Of a stretch of 27,047 bases of DNA, positions 14,892 to 23,716 are shown piece after piece. The first letter of the stretch is position 1. Each line of letters opens with the position of its first letter. The position numbers and the translations under genes were made by a program. The notes below the pieces were generated by a model that saw only the letters and a program-made list of their open reading frames with translations, did not search any database and was not told where the DNA came from. Origin of the DNA: a virus; IMG/VR virus record IMGVR_UViG_3300032083_001869, positions 1-27,047 of that record; one strand, given 5' to 3'.

Positions 14892-17635
14892 TAAATTGAG
14901 TTCCTAATCATTTCAGAGGCTCTTTTAGCTCTCTTTGGAGTTTGTTCTTTAGCCCACCTGCTATCAAGAATTTCCTCAGAAGCTCTTATGGCAGAATCTT
15001 TTGTGAATGGTCTTTCTTCTAATATCTTTATTGTTTTAGAGAACCCTTTCAACCCCTTTTTACCTCCAGCTTTACCTTCACCAACTTGGAAAGCGAGGGA
15101 GGTTATAGCATCCTTGACTGGAGAGGGGAGTTCATTAAAGCCAGATATTGCTCGAACTGATGCACGTCTAGCCTTTTTAACATCCTCTCTAAACCATTCA
15201 TCGACAACATTATCTGGTATGGGGGTTCCGACTGGGTACTTCTTTTTCTCAGCTTCAGTCAGTCTGTGTCCACGCCCGCCAGAAACAACACCTTCTTCAA
15301 AACTATCATCCTTATAAGATACGTGCCGACCACTAACCTTATTCTCCCCTTCCTCTCTTTGAATTAGGCTTGCAGATGATTTTAGGTCAGGGTCTTTTAC
15401 AGATATACCTCCCGCAGACATACCATCCTTAACTATAACCCCACTATTAAGTGGCTCGTTCATAGAGTTGTCTATGTCAGCATCATCAACCCGAAGATTT
15501 AGTACACCTTCTTTTTGTGTAAATACTTCTTCAGCACCACCAGTAGGATCTACTTCAAATTCCTCCCCAGCCCCCTCGGTAAGGACTCTATAGATACCCT
15601 TAACCTTGTCTGCGATAGCACTCTCTATTTTACTTCCATAACCATACAGAGTTACAAAGTCATATAGCTGCCTATATGCCTCTTGGTCAATTTTCTTTAG
15701 CTGTTCAATCTGGCTTGACCCTACCTCATCCCTTATCTTTTTGGCGAGAGCTAATGATTCAGGGGTGTTCATATCTTCCAACTCTCTAGCTTTCTCGAAT
15801 GGGTTTTCCTTAGAAAGGTCTATGGTTATTTCTGTGGGGGATAGTGCCTGTTCTTTACTCTCTTTGTCTTGGATATCACTAATCATTGCATCAACCCCAT
15901 CAGGAGATATCCCATGGGCCAGTGCTGATGCTCTGAATAAATCTTTCCCAGCGGTATCGTCTCGATCATACTCTGATTGAGCATTACTTATAAAGGATAT
16001 AGCATCATCTTGAGCTTTCTTTTGGTTATCATAGGCCTCTTCCCCCATAATATCTCTTAGCCCGCCCTGGATGAGATTAGATACAAAAGCCTGAGCTTCC
16101 TCGGTATTGCCCATAACATCTAGTGGGGGCACCTTTTCTCCCTGCTCTCTTCGTGCATTTCTGTTGGACTGCTCAGCAATAACCCCGTTAATCACATGCT
16201 TGCGTAGTTGCGCTTTTTGTACAGGGGGCAAACCAGCGTAAGCCCCATACTCCATTTGCTTATAAAAGTTCTCTGCCTGAACACCAATGCGGTCAGAGTC
16301 TCCAGGGTCAATATTGGATTTAAGGAAATATGATTCTTCCGTGTTGTTTAAGTATGTGCTAATCTCTACTTCTGCGTTAGAGATAGCTTTTCGCATATTA
16401 TCTCTGTCCTCAGCCTTCATCGGGAGTTTGCTTGAGTATTCTAGTAAATCAACCATGTCTTTGTAGTTTGATATATAGTCATCAAACGCCACAGATAAAT
16501 CATCCTCATCATCCCCAGCGTCCTCAACAAGACTCTTACTCCCGCTGAGCCTTGCACTTATATCTATCATAGAACTCTTAACAGAGTCTACCGAAGGGGC
16601 TAATTCCCCTGTGATGATCTTATCTTTCTGCCTAGACAGTCTTTCCTTTATAGCATCGGCGGAGTCTATATCTATATCCCCTAACAATACATTCTCATCT
16701 ATTTCCTCAAGAATACTGTTATACCCTTTATTAATAATATCAGTAGAAGACATTGGTTTGCCTCCAGTGATTTTCTCTATCCGCTTGACATCTGCGGGGG
16801 TCTTGAATACATTAGAGGAAGATAGTGAGTCTAGCATATTTGTATACTTACTTACCTGATCCATACTGTCCTGAATCAATACGCGCTGATTTCTGTCCTT
16901 ATACCAGTCCATGCTTTGCTCGAAGTGCTTGCTCTCTTTAGCGTGGTCGTTTCCATATATTTCTTTAGAGATATCTGATTCCATAAAGTCTCTGATCTCT
17001 TGTTCGTTAGATAGGTTTGCGTTGCGGACTCGATCTTTAACTTCTGCGGTCAGTCTATCTTTCTGGAGCTCTTTAACTTTTTCTCCCTGAATGGAATATG
17101 TTTCACCTATAGACTCCATTAGTGAGCCAACATCTGTCCCTATACCCGTAAGCTCAGCAACCAGTGTCGATGTAGATGCCCCATCGATAATCTTACTGAA
17201 GGCCCGATCCCACTTATTTGCATTAATCTTAAGCCTCGCCCCCTCCTCGTCCCTGATAGCCTTAGACGTAAATCCTTCTATATCATTCTGGATTAGAGCA
17301 GATAGTTTTTTGCCGTAAGGGCTTTTGTCTTTCCTGCCCCTGTCGGCTAATCCTCTTCCGACAAGATCCTTGCCAAATCCAAATACCCTATCGCTATGAC
17401 CATCAACATCCTCTGCTTGTACCGACTCAGAGAAATCTGTTACAGCATACTGTGTGTATTCTTTTTTATACCGAAGATAGTCCTCTATAGCTTCAGACTC
17501 TTGTTTCTCGGTCTTTCTTCGCTCAAGAATATTCCCTACAGTCCCCCCTATACGCGCAATACCCTGCCCTAAGCCACTATTAGAAGTGACATCTACTGCT
17601 GATTTGATTGGCGCTCTACGTCTGATCATTGCCAT
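14891..17635 (-). CDS. internal virion protein with C-terminal GH24-like lysozyme domain
   Basis: The 914-aa protein is charged and helical for its first 700 residues, as in T7 gp15-type core proteins. Residues 754-914 resemble phage lysozyme (GH24). IQREEG gives the likely catalytic Glu762, YKDDS gives Asp776 or Asp777, and VSGGRGHRLT has Ser785 where T4 lysozyme has Thr26. Later ITSLAFQVGEG and ASEEILDSRWAKEQTPKRAKRASE match the family's second half. The gap between Glu and Asp is about five residues longer than in T4. It probably cuts the cell wall during DNA entry. The start is ATG 17635, behind AAGGAA. Confidence 0.8.
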   Translation of the reverse strand: MAMIRRRAPIKSAVDVTSNSGLGQGIARIGGTVGNILERRKTEKQESEAIEDYLRYKKEYTQYAVTDFSESVQAEDVDGHSDRVFGFGKDLVGRGLADRGRKDKSPYGKKLSALIQNDIEGFTSKAIRDEEGARLKINANKWDRAFSKIIDGASTSTLVAELTGIGTDVGSLMESIGETYSIQGEKVKELQKDRLTAEVKDRVRNANLSNEQEIRDFMESDISKEIYGNDHAKESKHFEQSMDWYKDRNQRVLIQDSMDQVSKYTNMLDSLSSSNVFKTPADVKRIEKITGGKPMSSTDIINKGYNSILEEIDENVLLGDIDIDSADAIKERLSRQKDKIITGELAPSVDSVKSSMIDISARLSGSKSLVEDAGDDEDDLSVAFDDYISNYKDMVDLLEYSSKLPMKAEDRDNMRKAISNAEVEISTYLNNTEESYFLKSNIDPGDSDRIGVQAENFYKQMEYGAYAGLPPVQKAQLRKHVINGVIAEQSNRNARREQGEKVPPLDVMGNTEEAQAFVSNLIQGGLRDIMGEEAYDNQKKAQDDAISFISNAQSEYDRDDTAGKDLFRASALAHGISPDGVDAMISDIQDKESKEQALSPTEITIDLSKENPFEKARELEDMNTPESLALAKKIRDEVGSSQIEQLKKIDQEAYRQLYDFVTLYGYGSKIESAIADKVKGIYRVLTEGAGEEFEVDPTGGAEEVFTQKEGVLNLRVDDADIDNSMNEPLNSGVIVKDGMSAGGISVKDPDLKSSASLIQREEGENKVSGRHVSYKDDSFEEGVVSGGRGHRLTEAEKKKYPVGTPIPDNVVDEWFREDVKKARRASVRAISGFNELPSPVKDAITSLAFQVGEGKAGGKKGLKGFSKTIKILEERPFTKDSAIRASEEILDSRWAKEQTPKRAKRASEMIRNSI

Positions 17636-17644
17636 GAGATTTCC

Positions 17645-18133
17645 TTATCCAAACATTCCGTCAAACTTGCCACCACCACCACCAGCCTTTGCGCCACCAG
17701 CCCCAAACTTCCCTGGACCCCCAGTACCTCCAGCACTACCCAATGATGAGGTTCCCCCACCTCCACCAGCACTACTAGCGCCAAGAGCAACAGCCTGTCC
17801 GACCTTCATTATAGTCTGCACCTTATTAGCCCGTTTCTTATTCTCAATAGCTGTCTTAAGATTCTCTTCCTTCTGCCTTAATCCAGTCATGGCTATGGAA
17901 TCCTCAATGGTTTGATTATTAAATATATCTTGAAAGGAACTACCAGAGATGCCTGAGGAGCCAGCTTGAGAAAGCATTGAGCCAAACTCGGCACGATGCT
18001 GTTTCCGCATAGCTTCCTGCTCTTTAGCTGCATTGTCTGCCATAATATCACCCTCGATATTGGCAGACTTGTTAGCCTCGACTCCCTCGACTACCGCCCC
18101 GACTGCTGCCGCTGCTGCTGCTACCCATGCCAT
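17645..18133 (-). CDS. internal virion protein, T7 gp14-like (162 aa)
   Basis: It has an alanine-rich hydrophobic N-terminus (WVAAAAAAVGAVVEGV), then a helical charged middle with IEGDIMADNAAKEQEAMRKQH and the stretch GLRQKEENLKTAIENKKRANKV. A glycine-rich tail (GGGGGTSSLGSAGGTGGPGKF) closes it. This layout and position, just before the two big ejection proteins, are those of the gp14/internal virion protein B type, the piece that enters the outer membrane. The ribosome site is GAAAGGA, 2 nt after the preceding gene's stop. Confidence 0.75.
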   Translation of the reverse strand: MAWVAAAAAAVGAVVEGVEANKSANIEGDIMADNAAKEQEAMRKQHRAEFGSMLSQAGSSGISGSSFQDIFNNQTIEDSIAMTGLRQKEENLKTAIENKKRANKVQTIMKVGQAVALGASSAGGGGGTSSLGSAGGTGGPGKFGAGGAKAGGGGGKFDGMFG

Positions 18134-18135
18134 AA

Positions 18136-18558
18136 CTAAATCCTTTCTCTCTTCATTATGATAGCAGTGCCACCATCGTCATAGTAGTTTTGTATCTCTT
18201 CAAACTGTACGAACCCTAACATTATACCCCATCTCAGTCCGTTTGTAAAGTCTTTTCTTGTATCCATATATACGGTATCATATCCACACCCGCTAAGGTA
18301 TGCGTCTGCACAAGCGTGTATATGTACGAATCTTGTGCCAATATCCTGCGCTATCACCGTCCATGCATGAGCTTCAGTCTTACTTAACTCCTTGACCCCC
18401 ATACACGCCAAAGCCCTGTCATTCTCATCAATAAAAGCGTAACCATCATAAATCCCTTCGAGAGCTCTCTCTACCGATTCCTCGGTTTCGTTAGCCACAT
18501 CGAGTACCTGATTTGCTTGTATGTTATCAGCGACATCAAAGAAATACTTAACGCTTAT
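18136..18558 (-). CDS. GNAT-fold-like internal virion protein (T7 gp13-like), start uncertain
   Basis: The middle part, YAFIDENDRALACMGV ... HAWTVIAQDIG ... LRWGIMLGF, matches the acetyltransferase-like fold of gp13-type phage proteins. The first conventional start is GTG 18498 (120 aa). The family's N-terminal helix, however, reads on upstream in the same frame as YFFDVADNIQANQVLDVA. No ATG, GTG or TTG exists in that frame up to the next stop near 18667. The most natural candidate is ATA at 18558, overlapping the tail-nozzle stop as ATAA, which would give 140 aa. The open frame itself is certain; the start is inferred. Catalytic acetyl-transfer is unlikely, as usual for this family. Confidence 0.6.
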   Translation of the reverse strand: MSVKYFFDVADNIQANQVLDVANETEESVERALEGIYDGYAFIDENDRALACMGVKELSKTEAHAWTVIAQDIGTRFVHIHACADAYLSGCGYDTVYMDTRKDFTNGLRWGIMLGFVQFEEIQNYYDDGGTAIIMKRERI

Positions 18559-21440
18559 CGGTTTGACGAAAAGCCCTTTGTTTCCATTTCTGCTGTCACT
18601 GATTGTATCATTAGTGGATATGGTCCGTCTCCTTGAAACCTTAATGTGCCAGACTGTTCGTATCCTTCATCCCAATCTAGTATCACATCCTCGCTTTTTA
18701 AATCTCTGTACTCTGATATATCTTTATCGTAGTCAAATTCGTATTCTTGTAGCTCTGCCTCAGTAGGTCCGTATTTCAAGCCTAGACTGTTTAGCACCCT
18801 CACCATGACCTTGTTGACTTTCTTGATCATACCCTGAGTGATTCCGCGCGAATCCCCAGCCTCTAGGTTTTGGAGTTCCACGTAAGATGTATATGGTATT
18901 CCTATTGTGAGGTTTGCACAGTACTTTGAATTGTTTATAGTAACAACCCCAAGCACAGGGTCTATAGTCTGAGTCCCCAAATATCTTCCGTCACCATACA
19001 AGGATACTGTCCTTCCAAGCCATACGTCAGCCCCAGTAAACGTGGAGAATACTGGTTGGTGAGAACATTCAAAACTAGACCCAAAGTCTACTACACCCCC
19101 AGATAAGTTAAAGAATTGGTTAGAATTATACCTAAAGTAATGATTCTCCACATCTACCAATAGCGTTCCTGTGGGGATAACATCTGTAAGTAAGTAAATC
19201 TGACCGTCAGTCAAGGTGGGTGCGATAACCCCAGAGGATGTCACATCGACAGACTCGGTTTTTGTCGAAGATATAGATAGGTAGCTGTCTATATGCCCAG
19301 CATCTTTTATATTAGTATCCTCATCGTATATATCGCCTATTATTTCGATAGTACTTGAGATAGTGAGGTCATCTGTGGTTCTATCTGTTTGATTCCCTGT
19401 ATTAAACATGTATGCGGGTCTGTCTACAGATATCCAAACATCATCCCTCGAACCATCTGGAGATGGAGTTGTAGCTACAGACCTGACCGCAGAAGCGAAT
19501 GTAGGCTTCTCGTTCTCGGATAAAGAAGCTATCGTTGACGCGGTGTTATAATCAAGGACTTCTCCACCAATCTCGTGCTGATGCCATGCAGTAATCTCGT
19601 TATTTTTATCAAAGGTAAATCCAATTAACTTACCGTCAGTAAGAACGCACCATAAAGTATCTCGCGGTTCTCTCTGGAACGCGAAGTCAATAATTCCAGT
19701 CTTAGTAACGTGCTCAGCAATCTGGGTAAGGTCTGGGGACTTTTGACTCGTGGAGGTGATGTCATAGGTTAATTCGTGCAGTCTTCGACCTGTCCTTGAG
19801 ACAAATAAGGTGGACTGGTCAACAAGTACTGGTTGGATGCTTTTAGAGCCTACTGAGGTATTTCTACGATAAGACACATTGCCTGGTGCGAAGCCTTTAG
19901 AACGGTCATTTGCCCCTATGATGCCTTCTGAAGAATATGTTCCTACAGCAACACCATCACTTGTTGAGCTTACCCATTGAATAGGTGAAGCGTCCCCACC
20001 AGAAATATTTACATTAAACCCAAGGTCATCATAAACTTGACCGTCTGTGTCTGTTGTCTGAAAATCAAAACTCGTTGTGTCGTAACCACCAGAGGCTGAG
20101 AAGTGAACGGTATCTGGTTCTGCTGTGGTCTTGCCAAGTATAACTCTTCCGTCATGTATTTCGGTTACTGATGGATAACCTGTAGAGTCTGAAAAGGCTC
20201 CTAGTGCCCATTGGTTCGGGCGCATGTCTACACCCTCCCAATTGCGAGAATAACTTACATTCAAGTAACTCCATTCAAGACTACTATCAAGACGCTCCAC
20301 CCAAACCTCGTTTGCGCTTATGTACTTAACAATTCTTAAGTGGTGCCATCTATGGTTTTTTGGGCGACCACCATCGGTTTTCCCTTGAGCAACAAATATC
20401 GATATAATTCGACCACCCTGAGTAGATGTTCCTAGCCATGTTTCTCCCGCATCTGTAGCTAAGGTTGTTAGTCCTCTGTCATCGACAGCCTGAACGTCAG
20501 AGGGAACAAAGATATCGTTAGCAACACCCTCTTCCCCTTCTTCAGCAGTCTTGGACTCTATGGTCGCGTATTTATATCCAGAAATACTACCTTCTGTTCT
20601 CCATGGGCTTAGGTAAAATCTGTTATTCTTTTCGGTATTTTCTGGGAGTGTAGGTCCATTTTTGTATTCGGCGATAGATATAGACCAGTCATCGTCCCCT
20701 GCTCTAGTTAATATCCTTGTCTGGTAATCTGGATGGCATATATACATAACATCATTATATTGCTTGATATCGAGCTTAAAAGTACCATCTGCATCAAATA
20801 AGTCGCTTGTGCTGTACGGGGAGTCTATTTTATATACTTTACTTACACTGCCAGTCACAGTTGTCGTGGGAGCATAGGGCCAAAACCTTGAAAATACAAC
20901 CAAGTCTACGCCCGATGGTATTGATGTTATCTCTCCCGAAACCCCATTAAATTGGGACCCATCACTAGAGGTTATCGTGAGTACTATCTCATCTCCGACC
21001 GCAAAAGAGGACGTATCTGCTACAGTCATCTGTGAAGACACATCAGGATTACTTATTTCTGTTATTGTAGTAGATACAGATGAATCTAAGACAACTCCTC
21101 TGTCTTTGAAAACTCTAATCTTGCCACCGTCACCACCATAGAACCCTAGTATATAATTCTGCTCATCGTTATAATTGAACTCTACCAACTTACTTTTTTG
21201 TTGGTCGAAATCAGACAGTCTAGGATTCGATCCCCTTGTCCCTGATCCAGCTCCAAGGCTATTTGATTGGTATATCTGGGAACTTGGCCCACGTCTAGCA
21301 ATAGGTCCATATTTCATAGGAACCATATTCTTGGAAGCCTGAAAAGACGAGTGCCCACCAGGAGCATCAACCATCCCTCTAAGTAAGGGGGACTGCACAC
21401 CGCCATTGAACGAAGTTTGTGAGGGGTAAGAGGTAGACAT
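18555..21440 (-). CDS. tail nozzle / tail tubular protein B-like
   Basis: The 961-aa protein starts MSTSYPSQTSFNGGVQSPLLRG, then NMVPMKYGPIARRGPSS, the recognisable N-terminal signature of podophage tail stabilisation or nozzle proteins (T7 gp12 class, about 800 aa; this one is longer). The rest is beta-propeller-like, and the C-terminal region MIKKVNKVMVRVLNSLGLKYG fits the family. ATG 21440 is preferred because it overlaps the tail-tube A stop as TAATG and begins at the conserved motif. The frame could also start at 21461 with seven extra residues. It forms the tip of the short tail. Confidence 0.85.
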   Translation of the reverse strand: MSTSYPSQTSFNGGVQSPLLRGMVDAPGGHSSFQASKNMVPMKYGPIARRGPSSQIYQSNSLGAGSGTRGSNPRLSDFDQQKSKLVEFNYNDEQNYILGFYGGDGGKIRVFKDRGVVLDSSVSTTITEISNPDVSSQMTVADTSSFAVGDEIVLTITSSDGSQFNGVSGEITSIPSGVDLVVFSRFWPYAPTTTVTGSVSKVYKIDSPYSTSDLFDADGTFKLDIKQYNDVMYICHPDYQTRILTRAGDDDWSISIAEYKNGPTLPENTEKNNRFYLSPWRTEGSISGYKYATIESKTAEEGEEGVANDIFVPSDVQAVDDRGLTTLATDAGETWLGTSTQGGRIISIFVAQGKTDGGRPKNHRWHHLRIVKYISANEVWVERLDSSLEWSYLNVSYSRNWEGVDMRPNQWALGAFSDSTGYPSVTEIHDGRVILGKTTAEPDTVHFSASGGYDTTSFDFQTTDTDGQVYDDLGFNVNISGGDASPIQWVSSTSDGVAVGTYSSEGIIGANDRSKGFAPGNVSYRRNTSVGSKSIQPVLVDQSTLFVSRTGRRLHELTYDITSTSQKSPDLTQIAEHVTKTGIIDFAFQREPRDTLWCVLTDGKLIGFTFDKNNEITAWHQHEIGGEVLDYNTASTIASLSENEKPTFASAVRSVATTPSPDGSRDDVWISVDRPAYMFNTGNQTDRTTDDLTISSTIEIIGDIYDEDTNIKDAGHIDSYLSISSTKTESVDVTSSGVIAPTLTDGQIYLLTDVIPTGTLLVDVENHYFRYNSNQFFNLSGGVVDFGSSFECSHQPVFSTFTGADVWLGRTVSLYGDGRYLGTQTIDPVLGVVTINNSKYCANLTIGIPYTSYVELQNLEAGDSRGITQGMIKKVNKVMVRVLNSLGLKYGPTEAELQEYEFDYDKDISEYRDLKSEDVILDWDEGYEQSGTLRFQGDGPYPLMIQSVTAEMETKGFSSNR

Positions 21441-22054
21441 TATAGAGTCGCCGATATCCATGAGTCAAGGGGGAAGTCTGGCATATCGTCTTCCCATCCA
21501 TCTTCTTGCTTAGCCTCTTGAATCATCTGCATGTATTCTTGCTTGAGCTCAGAACGGAGCGAGGTATCGTTAGTCAGGGACATGCAGGCTTCAAGGGCAT
21601 ATAGTGTGGCTAATGCTTCAACCATAGAAGAATCATATCGCGTGGTGTCAGTGAGTCGCTTAACGTACCGAACATTCAATGCATCAGTCTCATCACAAAG
21701 AATCGATCCTCCTTCAATCTTGTATTCGATATTGCGAGGGGTGTTCTTATTTCCTGATAATGGGATAGATGTGGAAGATGAGCTCTCAACGTTTAATAGC
21801 TTGATAAAATCTGATGGGAGAGGGTAGGCAGTAGCCCAGCCAAAGGCAGGAGCAGTTGATGATGCAGCAAGTTGCACACGAGTGATCGCACAGTTCCACG
21901 GATTCTTTCGGAGGAATCGGTCGCGAACGGGGTCTACTAGCGTAGACATAACGCGGGCTTGCTTAACATCTTGAGTCAGCGAGGTAATGTTCTTTTCCCC
22001 CAGCTTATCAAGTGCTCTATTTACAATATCTAACTCAGTGACAGAACTTGCCAT
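21440..22054 (-). CDS. tail tubular protein A-like
   Basis: The 204-aa protein begins MASSVTELDIVNRALDKLGEKNITSL, the near-universal opening of gp11/tail tubular protein A-type proteins (about 196 aa in T7). FLRKNPWNCAITRVQLA and GWATAYPLPSDFIKLLNV follow at the family positions. It forms the ring between portal and nozzle. The open frame extends to 22114, but the 20 extra codons run into the terminator hairpin and miss the conserved start, so ATG 22054 with GGAGAG upstream is chosen. Confidence 0.9.
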   Translation of the reverse strand: MASSVTELDIVNRALDKLGEKNITSLTQDVKQARVMSTLVDPVRDRFLRKNPWNCAITRVQLAASSTAPAFGWATAYPLPSDFIKLLNVESSSSTSIPLSGNKNTPRNIEYKIEGGSILCDETDALNVRYVKRLTDTTRYDSSMVEALATLYALEACMSLTNDTSLRSELKQEYMQMIQEAKQEDGWEDDMPDFPLDSWISATL

Positions 22055-22080
22055 AATGACTCTCCGAAGATGTTTGGTAT

Positions 22081-22120
22081 TAAAAGGGGAGGCAAAGAGT
22101 AGATTACCCTTCACCTCCCC
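22081..22120 (-). terminator. terminator-like hairpin after the capsid cement gene
   Basis: On the minus strand GGGGAGG (22120-22114) pairs with CCTCCCC (22092-22086), 7 bp all G-C or A-T, followed at once by TTTTA (22085-22081). The loop is long (21 nt) and partly self-paired. A rival stem uses CCTCC (22130-22126) upstream with GGAGG (22118-22114), so the two hairpins exclude each other. It would lower transcription of the tail genes relative to the capsid genes. Confidence 0.65.
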
Positions 22121-22138
22121 AGCGAGGAGGGCTATTTA

Positions 22139-22633
22139 TTACAGGGTGTAATCACAGTAGTATGATACAGTCCCTGCTTGGGCTCCAGATACAGCCGCTA
22201 CAGTCAAAGCAAGATACACTTCACCGTAGTCGGGTTCTTCGGAAAGCCCAGCGAGTTCCCACACGCGCTGACTGATAGTATTGATATCCTGTACTTCATA
22301 ACGATACTCAGTCATTGCGGTAGCACCACCACCCACATCAATAGCAGTAGCCATGATATCTTCATCAATGATAGTGATGTTGGTGTCTGTTTCATAGAAT
22401 CCCAAGTTCAGCGTACAAGACGTGGAAGCGAGGTCATCTGCTGCGATTCGGATACTGTCGAGGGTTGCACTTACTGGCAAACGGGTCAACAATAAAGTAT
22501 CTCCATCAGCAGTAGGCGTAAACTCAACCGTACCCTTGTCGGTAACTGTAGACGAACGAACGTCTTTCAGTTTGTTTAGTGTTGGAGGAGAAGCTACGAG
22601 AGCAGCGACTCCAGGCATGTTAGTGTTAGCCAT
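22139..22633 (-). CDS. capsid cement/decoration-like protein (164 aa)
   Basis: It lies directly after the major capsid gene and starts at ATG 22633 behind AAGGAGAA, a strong ribosome site for high expression. The protein is beta-rich (TLDSIRIAADDLASTSCTLNLGFYETDTNITIID) and fits the jelly-roll cement proteins (BPP-1 Bbp16, epsilon15 gp10 type) that brace podophage shells. The family is inferred from position, size and fold pattern more than from a signature. Confidence 0.7.
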   Translation of the reverse strand: MANTNMPGVAALVASPPTLNKLKDVRSSTVTDKGTVEFTPTADGDTLLLTRLPVSATLDSIRIAADDLASTSCTLNLGFYETDTNITIIDEDIMATAIDVGGGATAMTEYRYEVQDINTISQRVWELAGLSEEPDYGEVYLALTVAAVSGAQAGTVSYYCDYTL

Positions 22634-22648
22634 TGGTCATTCTCCTTC

Positions 22649-23560
22649 TTAGGTTTCTTTACAGATGATTTTAACAACTTTAGCTTCTTCCAAACGGGTT
22701 GCACCGAAAGTACCATAAGTTGTAACTGCCCAAGGTTTGCGGTCGCGATCATTTTGTTGAGCGAGATCGCCATAGATATCTTCCCAGATACCCAAATGCA
22801 TACCAGATTTGGCGAACATTGGGATTTCACGAACAGCAGAGGCTCCAGGGTTAACTGTAGCACGAATACCATTTGAGTCGAGCAAGCGATTAGATACAAC
22901 GATATTGATACCGTTCCATCTAGTCACCATGCCAGCTTTATCAAATACAGTATTACCGTAGTCGCTATTGCTTACTTGGGAGATTTGCACAAAGCTGTTG
23001 TACTGGTGAGGAGTAATTACCATAGTAATCTGCTCTTCAGGGTCATCCATATTAACTTCGTTCTGCATAAGGATTTGCTTAGCGTCAAGAATCTTAGCAA
23101 GGGTGAGGTCCGTAGTACCTACAGCAACAACATTGTTTGAGTCAAATGCAGTAGAACCAGTTGCGGTTTCACCAGTAATTGCAGTGCCAAATGCAGAGTC
23201 GATAATGACCTCATCCATTTTGACATTGAACTTATTGACTTGTTGTTGTGCATAGTTGCTCTGTGGCGACAGCTTAGAACGCATATCATCGAGCTTGTCG
23301 AGGATAGCAGACTTACTGCGGTAAGAGACTGGGTTTACCCAACGGCGTGTGTGGTCGGGTTCATCGAATGTCAACTTCTGTGCGCGACTGGTGTTTTGTT
23401 CCAGTTCACCTACGTCAGTGAATTCGCAGGGACTTGCTTGTTTGCCTGTGTGCGTTCCAGTCATTACGAGTGGACGCAAACGGGCTTGTGATTGCTGGGC
23501 TAATAGTGCCAGCTTGTCTGAAAACTCTACTGTATAGAGTTCTGAACGATCATTTGCCAT
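22649..23560 (-). CDS. major capsid protein
   Basis: The 303-aa protein starts MANDRSELYTVEFSDKLALLAQQ. The region KQASPCEFTDVGELEQNTSRAQKLTFDEPDHTRRWV and the closing AVTTYGTFGATRLEEAKVVKIICKE are typical of podophage coat proteins of the BPP-1/HK97-fold kind. The order scaffold, coat, cement confirms it. A 156-nt gap upstream, unusual in this packed operon, leaves room for its own control signals. Confidence 0.9.
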   Translation of the reverse strand: MANDRSELYTVEFSDKLALLAQQSQARLRPLVMTGTHTGKQASPCEFTDVGELEQNTSRAQKLTFDEPDHTRRWVNPVSYRSKSAILDKLDDMRSKLSPQSNYAQQQVNKFNVKMDEVIIDSAFGTAITGETATGSTAFDSNNVVAVGTTDLTLAKILDAKQILMQNEVNMDDPEEQITMVITPHQYNSFVQISQVSNSDYGNTVFDKAGMVTRWNGINIVVSNRLLDSNGIRATVNPGASAVREIPMFAKSGMHLGIWEDIYGDLAQQNDRDRKPWAVTTYGTFGATRLEEAKVVKIICKET

Positions 23561-23716
23561 GATATTGGCTCCGATATTGATTAGTTTAAGTCAGTATCAG
23601 CTTATCCATGAATATGGGGCTTAAGTATTTCGGTCTTTCCCGATATGTCATGGGGGCTAAGTTTCAGCCTTGTCCAATATAATGACACATAGCTGAGCTA
23701 CGTGATATTTGTATTC
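23561..23716 (-). promoter_or_regulatory. gap upstream of capsid gene with direct repeats and hairpins
   Basis: This stretch between scaffold and capsid genes holds no reading frame. It has two near-identical 13-nt boxes, ATGGGGCTTAAGT (23614-23626) and ATGGGGGCTAAGT (23650-23662), 36 nt apart. A small hairpin TCGG/CCGA lies between them (near 23629-23642). GGCT/AGCC next to the second box can also pair (minus strand GGCTGAAACTTAGCC). I see no good sigma70 promoter. It may be a processing, attenuation or late-regulator site. Confidence 0.45.

Noticed and set aside
22055-22114. Longer N-terminus for tail tubular protein A (start at 22114)
   Set aside because: The extra codons precede the conserved MASSVTE start and overlap the terminator hairpin.
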